From positions 1,629,501 through 1,693,500 of the forward strand of contig CALNXK010000013.1 of NCBI GenBank assembly GCA_942486035.1: a DNA stretch of 64,000 nucleotides, read 5' to 3'. Source of the DNA: Porites lobata (taxonomy: Eukaryota; Cnidaria; Anthozoa; Scleractinia; Poritidae). Positions 59,269 through 64,000 of the stretch are shown piece by piece (the stretch's first letter is position 1; every line of letters begins with the position of its first letter). A program made the position numbers and the translations under genes. The notes beneath the pieces were generated by a model, which was not told where the DNA came from, made no database searches, and was given only the letters and a program-made list of their open reading frames with translations.

Positions 59269-61690
59269 AGGTGACTCGACCCAGTTTTTTTGGGGGGGTA
59301 CCATCCTACTTTGAAGCTCTCTGGTATCCCCACCTTTACTTTTATCGTAAGTCTAACACATAGAATGGATAACATATAGATCAATCTACAATATAACATA
59401 AAATTTTTGGTGATCGGAGTAAATGTCACGTGGTTATAATGCCACGCCCCTTTGAGGTCTGAGTCGAAAATCTGCTGTTTCCGGCATTTTTTCGTGAAAA
59501 TCTCTCGGCTACATATAGTGCGCATTAGTGCCTTGCACTGAACCGAGTTTCACCAAAATCGCAAAGACCCAATTCGAGAAATTCAGCGGTTTCCAAATTT
59601 AGGTCATAAATAACATGATAAGCAAACTTTAGACGGATCATATCTAATAAACTATGAGATTCACCTCTGTGTTTTGGGCATCCTTATAACAGATGGGTCC
59701 TTGCAAGTCAGCAAAACAATTTAGGGCCTTGTAAATGCGCACGATTTTGAGCAAAGCAAACATATAGAAATTATAGTTTTCGCTATTTGTTGACATTTGT
59801 CCGCGTTCCAGAGTCAATCTCATGGAAAAAGCATTTCTTAAAAATTCGTAGTTTTTTTTCCGTCAAATGTTTTCAGGGCCACAATTGATTAACTAACTAC
59901 CCCGACTCTGAATTTCATGGTCATTGAAAAACTGTGACATTACCCTCTATAAGCCCAAACTTGAGTAAACATTGAAGATTTTTAGCATTTTGGGTGAGTT
60001 TGTGCTTTGGGAGTTGTCTATTGTTTCTGGTCTGTCATTATAGAGCATTCTTGTTCAGCATGCATGCAATGATTTGGCTGCCTTCCGAATGCTCACCGAG
60101 ACATGATAATTTAGTATAAGAAAATAGAAGGGATTCCCGTCACGAGATGGTTTGAGTATTGGCTTGCATTAAACTTATGAAAAAATGATATTTTTTTAAT
60201 AGTTAGTAGATTTAGTGTGTAGCACTTCTTGATTTTTTTGCAAAGGCACAAAAAGCACGAGAATTGATTAAAAATTGTGAGTTAAACCTCTACATATCAC
60301 GCGATGGCCTGTCTCACTGTACCAAAATTATCATATCTGGGTAAGCATTCCGAAGTCAGCCAAGTGCGGTCATTGCACGCGTGCTGAACAAGAATGCTGT
60401 ATAATGACAGTTTATTAGATATAATCCGTGTAAAGTTTGCTTATCATTTTCGCATAAATTATGACCTAAATTTGGAAACCGATGAATTTCTCGAATTGAG
60501 TCTTTGCGATTTTGGTGAAACTTGGTTCAGTGCAAGGCACTAATGCGCACTATAAGTAGCCAAGAGATTTTCACGAAAAAATGCCGGAAACAGCAGATTT
60601 TCGACTCAGACCTCAAAGGGGCGTGGCATTATAACCACGTGACATTTACTCCGATTGCCAAAAATTTTATGTTATATTTAACAATTATTCTTTGAAATCG
60701 AGGTGAATAGTGGCAAAATATTTACCGAGCCGCGAAAGCGGCGAGGTAAATATTCCCAAAGCCACTATTCACCGAGATTGAGAAGAATAATTGTTTTAGT
60801 ATATACACACGAAGTGATCTCAACAAAATCAGAAAGGAAACCATTCAAAAGTAGGATTTGATTGACAGATCAAATCACGCGTAAGTTTAAAAATAGATCT
60901 TTGCAGAATTTTCAAACATGGCAATTCACAAGTTTACTCATTTCGCAAACAACAGCGTAATGGCTTCAATGGAATCGCTAAAAGTTTGAACTGTTTCCTT
61001 ACCTGAGAAAAAAAAAAGTAGAGCTGTGTTGTTTTCTGTTGACTCGCCAAGTTTATAGCCAAAAGGGCATGTTGTGTCGTTCTTCGCATGAAGTGCTGAC
61101 AAAAATGGCGGCTCGGTTCTTGAGGTAAGAGGTCGCCTTCCTGTATCATTCTTTTTCCTGTTTACTTGAAATGTAGAATTTCTGCAAACATTTCCTTTTA
61201 AATTTGTTTGTCATAAATAAACTTCGATTTTTGAGCCAAAATTTTCTTCTTAGAAAACGCTGAGTTCACGAAACGGCTTCTTCTCTGTGAATACACGGAG
61301 TTGTAAACAATCCATCGAGCACAAAACTCCTGCTACAGTAAATTGAAAAACGCCGTATTGAATCCTTCCAAGTCTTTTCTTGCCTTAAAAAAAGTCAGCC
61401 CTAGGATTTTGTCGACTTTTAAAAGATCGTTCTCTAAAAAAAAACGGGAAAAACACCGAGCTCACACATTATCCACTCGCTAGGAGGTGAATATTGTTGA
61501 ATAGTCCGAGATAGCGAACCAATCAGATTGCTTAAATCACCAAGATCACTGAGTGTGTATATACTAATGTAGATTGATCTATATGTTATCCATTCTATGT
61601 GTTAGACTTACGATAAAAGTAAAGGTGGGGGATACCAGAGAGTTTCAAAGTAGGACGGTACCGCCCCCAAAAAACTGGGTCGAGTCACCT
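59269..61690. mobile_element. TIR element Y, long inverted ends, TTA duplication
   Basis: AGGTGACTCGACCCAGTTTT at 59269 is inverted at the right end (to 61690), and TTA flanks both sides (59266-59268, 61691-61693), as for PIF/Harbinger-type targets. The inverted arms extend about 390 bases. A second inverted pair (GAGCATTCTTGTTCAGCA, about 60043, with its complement near 60390) fills the centre. No ORF, so non-autonomous. X copy 2 interrupts the right arm; without it Y is about 1.53 kb. Confidence 0.75.
60678..61567 (-). mobile_element. Element X, copy 2 (about 890 bp), inverted
   Basis: It is an almost identical reverse-complement copy of 29028-29915, including the terminal foldback and the AGTATATACACACTCAG end. 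The inverted arm of Y is cleanly interrupted at its borders, which proves it is a later insertion. Small differences are single bases and short homopolymer changes. Confidence 0.8.
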
Positions 61691-63564
61691 TTAATAAATG
61701 CATTATTTTATAATATAAGGGGCAAAAAATCAATGCTTCCTGCATTTCTTTTTCTAAAAAATAAAACCCTAAAAGTAGAGTATTTCAATACATCTCTGTA
61801 AAATACTGTAAGCCGGTTTGTAGCAAAAACTTTATATTGAAGTGTCTTTTTTTCATAATTTGACAACAAACATTTAAGTAATTAATTTAAAACATCTAAA
61901 ATCACTTATCGATATCGCACATTATGGAAATGACGATCCCCATTGTATGTCTTGGCAGTTGCTCTGCCAATGCTTGTCCCCACACGTTTGGCTAAGAGGA
62001 TGTTTTTCCAATTGAATTCAAAACAAACAGTTTGTAGTTCTCACCGTATATATATTGCTCCCTTCCTGTCTCAGTCAAACAAAACACTTCCAAATACTTG
62101 CTTCGCTAGTGAACCGTACTCTCTTATCCATGGTCTCTTTGGAAACTTTCCAGTCGGATTGATTTCATGAGTGCTTTTATGCACCAGCAGAAACAAGTAA
62201 GCTTAGCTTCAACCAACCTTGCTCTGTCTGTTCCACGCGGCAGCGTTTACGCTCTCAGTACAAAAGGAAGCATTATGCGTCATGTTTAAACCGATGGCAG
62301 TACCAAGTGTAAATGTTTCTATTATTATGTCAGAAATTTCCATTTAAAAGGAGATCTTTAAACGAAAACGCGACGTACAATTGACAACAACAAGAGCACA
62401 TTTCTATCCGCCATTTTGCTTCTCCCAGAATTCCACTGCAGTCGCAAGCTAATTTCCATTGTTTCTCGGTCCCGCCCTCTCCCCGCCTCCAGACCAGTAA
62501 GACACTTGATCAAAACACAATACTTTCTGGGCGGCCATAATGTGGAGGAAAGAACAGTATTATTTCGCTTTTCTACGTTTTTCATCAATAATGGTCGATT
62601 ACATCAAATCGTTTGGCAGGGAGCAATCACGACAACATAAACAAAGAGCAGTTTTACGTACCTTCGATGTACAAAGCTTGAATTTCTGTCTGGAAGGGAA
62701 GACCTAAAGAGACGACTGTACAAGCTAAGCTAAGCTAAGTGTTTAATTATATTTTGTTCAGGGTGCAAAGAAAGTCAGCTTTACAGCTTGCCTAGCATAC
62801 ACTAGCCTGAAAGCCATTTTGGCTAACCCCAATTTTTTTTATGAATGGGACTGATTACAGTTCTTCTGTAATCTGAATTCCCTAAAAAAACTTTACTTGC
62901 CAGCCAGGCAAGTTAAAAACGCAGTTCACTAGCCCAATCATAAAATCCAGTACCACAGGGCTATTGCCTGGACACTACTCTGTCTACTCTCTTTGCACAC
63001 TGTTTAATGTAATTTAGCCAGAATTTTAACCTTTGAATGCCTTTTTAAACAATATTTTTCCTCAGAAATATGAGACAAACCTCCTGGATGAAATTAATAA
63101 AATACCTGTACATTGACTGGATAAAGTTGTGTACTATATGTTGTCATTTTTACATAAACAATACAGGAATGATTATTCTTGTATTGCTTATGACTAATTA
63201 TTACGTGTAGTAAATTGTGTAAAGTAATTAAATGTATAAATTAGAGGGCTGGAGAAGAAATTAATGGGTCTTAAGTCACCGTGGGAGTTTTTTGTGGGGG
63301 GTGGGGTGGGTCTGTGGCTAATATTATTGAACACGGGTTATTACACACTTCATGAGAAATCATGCATTCTGGAAATAGAAAACTAAAAAAGTAATGACTA
63401 CAAGACAATTTGAACCTTGTTAAGATTTGAATGATTTAGTGACTTAAGGCAACTAAAGGCGACCTAAGGTGACTTTAGGCGACTTAAGGTGATTTTAGGC
63501 GACTTAAGGCGATTTTAGGTGACTTAAGGCGACTTTGGGCGACTTTAGGTCCCAGAGTAGGCCT

Positions 63565-63616
63565 CAATTCAGCCTTGGTGGGCTGCCATATGATTTGAAT
63601 TAAAGCTATCTATCTA
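63565..63616 (+). mobile_element. 3' end of the interrupted LINE with (TCTA)n tail
   Basis: After the CAATTC duplication the text continues the LINE 3' UTR (GCCTTGGTGGGCTGCC...) and finishes in five TCTA units, a tail typical of CR1-like LINEs that end in short microsatellites. Confidence 0.65.
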
Positions 63617-64000
63617 TCTATCTAGGCATCCAACATTGCTTGTAGAGCTGAACTTGGTAACTTTCCCATGATCATTGATATAAATAAAAAGATTCTAAAT
63701 TACTTAGACTATCTGAGAGGTAAAGATGAAGATTCTATAGTTAAACAGGCCTTACAAATTTCAATTGACCTTCATCATAACGGAAAAACTAGCTTTTACT
63801 CTAATCTCATGAAAATGTTGACTACTATGATCTAAACTATGACTTTTCCTGTAATTTATTGAGTGACTCAATAGCTAATAGGTATATCGGCATAATGAAA
63901 AATAAATACGTCTCTTACTGGAATCAGACCCTTCAACAATCACAAAAACTCAGTTTTTATTGTACAATCAAAGACGACTATAGCCCCTTGCCGTACCTAG
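63617..64000 (+). pseudogene. LINE ORF remnant running off the window
   Basis: The + strand frame gives ASNIACRAELGNFPMIIDIN, KILNYLDYLRGKDEDSIVKQ and LHHNGKTSFYSNLMKML, then stops and frame changes. The wording matches the region just after the RT domain in many cnidarian LINE ORF2 copies. It is cut at its 5' side by the (TCTA)n-tailed LINE and at the 3' side by the window end. Confidence 0.5.

Larger units (their letters stand above)
58427..63564. mobile_element. TIR element Z with GGCGACTTAAG subterminal arrays
   Basis: It starts AGGCCTACTCTGGGACC and ends with the exact complement. CAATTC flanks both sides (58421-58426, 63565-63570), a 6 bp target duplication inside the LINE 3' UTR. Each end carries an array of about ten degenerate GGCGACTTAAGGCGATTT units (58450-58600 and 63440-63550). 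No coding sequence of its own is seen. Element Y is inserted in it, so Z alone is about 2.7 kb. Confidence 0.8.

Overview
The window looks like nuclear DNA of a cnidarian, most likely a stony coral. That call is inference from four things: AT-rich DNA with many short exons in long introns, invertebrate-type rhodopsin-family GPCR sequence, a Crypton tyrosine recombinase, and a very dense population of foldback elements, tRNA-derived SINEs and non-LTR retrotransposon fragments. No ribosomal, mitochondrial or bacterial genes are seen.

The main content is a cluster of three complete guanylate-binding-protein (GBP) genes, called A, B and C here. GBP-A lies on the + strand (1196-19385, 663 aa), GBP-B on the - strand (40715-33578, 649 aa) and GBP-C on the + strand (46114-55454, 655 aa). 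I rebuilt each by hand from splice sites. Each has ten coding exons with the same order and phases and nearly the same lengths. Each protein has a dynamin-like large GTPase domain (P-loop, switch threonine, DSEG, RD), a helical middle part, a charged C-terminal coiled coil and a CaaX prenylation box (A: CSVM, B: CVIL, C: CVIM after KKKRR). A and B are convergent; B and C are divergent and share a 5.4 kb upstream region.

Regulatory sequence fits immune induction. GBP-A has a GAS-like plus kappaB-like module at 177-199, a related kappaB block at 923-934, and a TATA box at 1045. The B/C intergenic region holds an ISRE/IRF-type motif immediately followed by a canonical kappaB site (42300-42324). 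None of this has been tested here.

The introns and spacers are filled with mobile DNA. GBP-A introns contain a SINE, an 841 bp TIR element with CGGTTTT arrays, a frameshifted Crypton, several MITEs and a second SINE. Between A and B lie two restriction-like-endonuclease LINE remnants (one split by a MITE), another LINE RT tail, a GPCR broken by one in-frame TAG in TM1, and a roughly 0.9 kb element X. The B/C spacer holds a near-perfect palindrome with 114-nt arms (43579-43810) and other inverted repeats. Downstream of C is a ~970 bp inverted repeat, then a nested stack: a LINE (57320-63616) interrupted by TIR element Z (58427-63564), which contains TIR element Y (59269-61690), which contains a second, inverted copy of X (60678-61567). 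The window ends inside another LINE ORF remnant.
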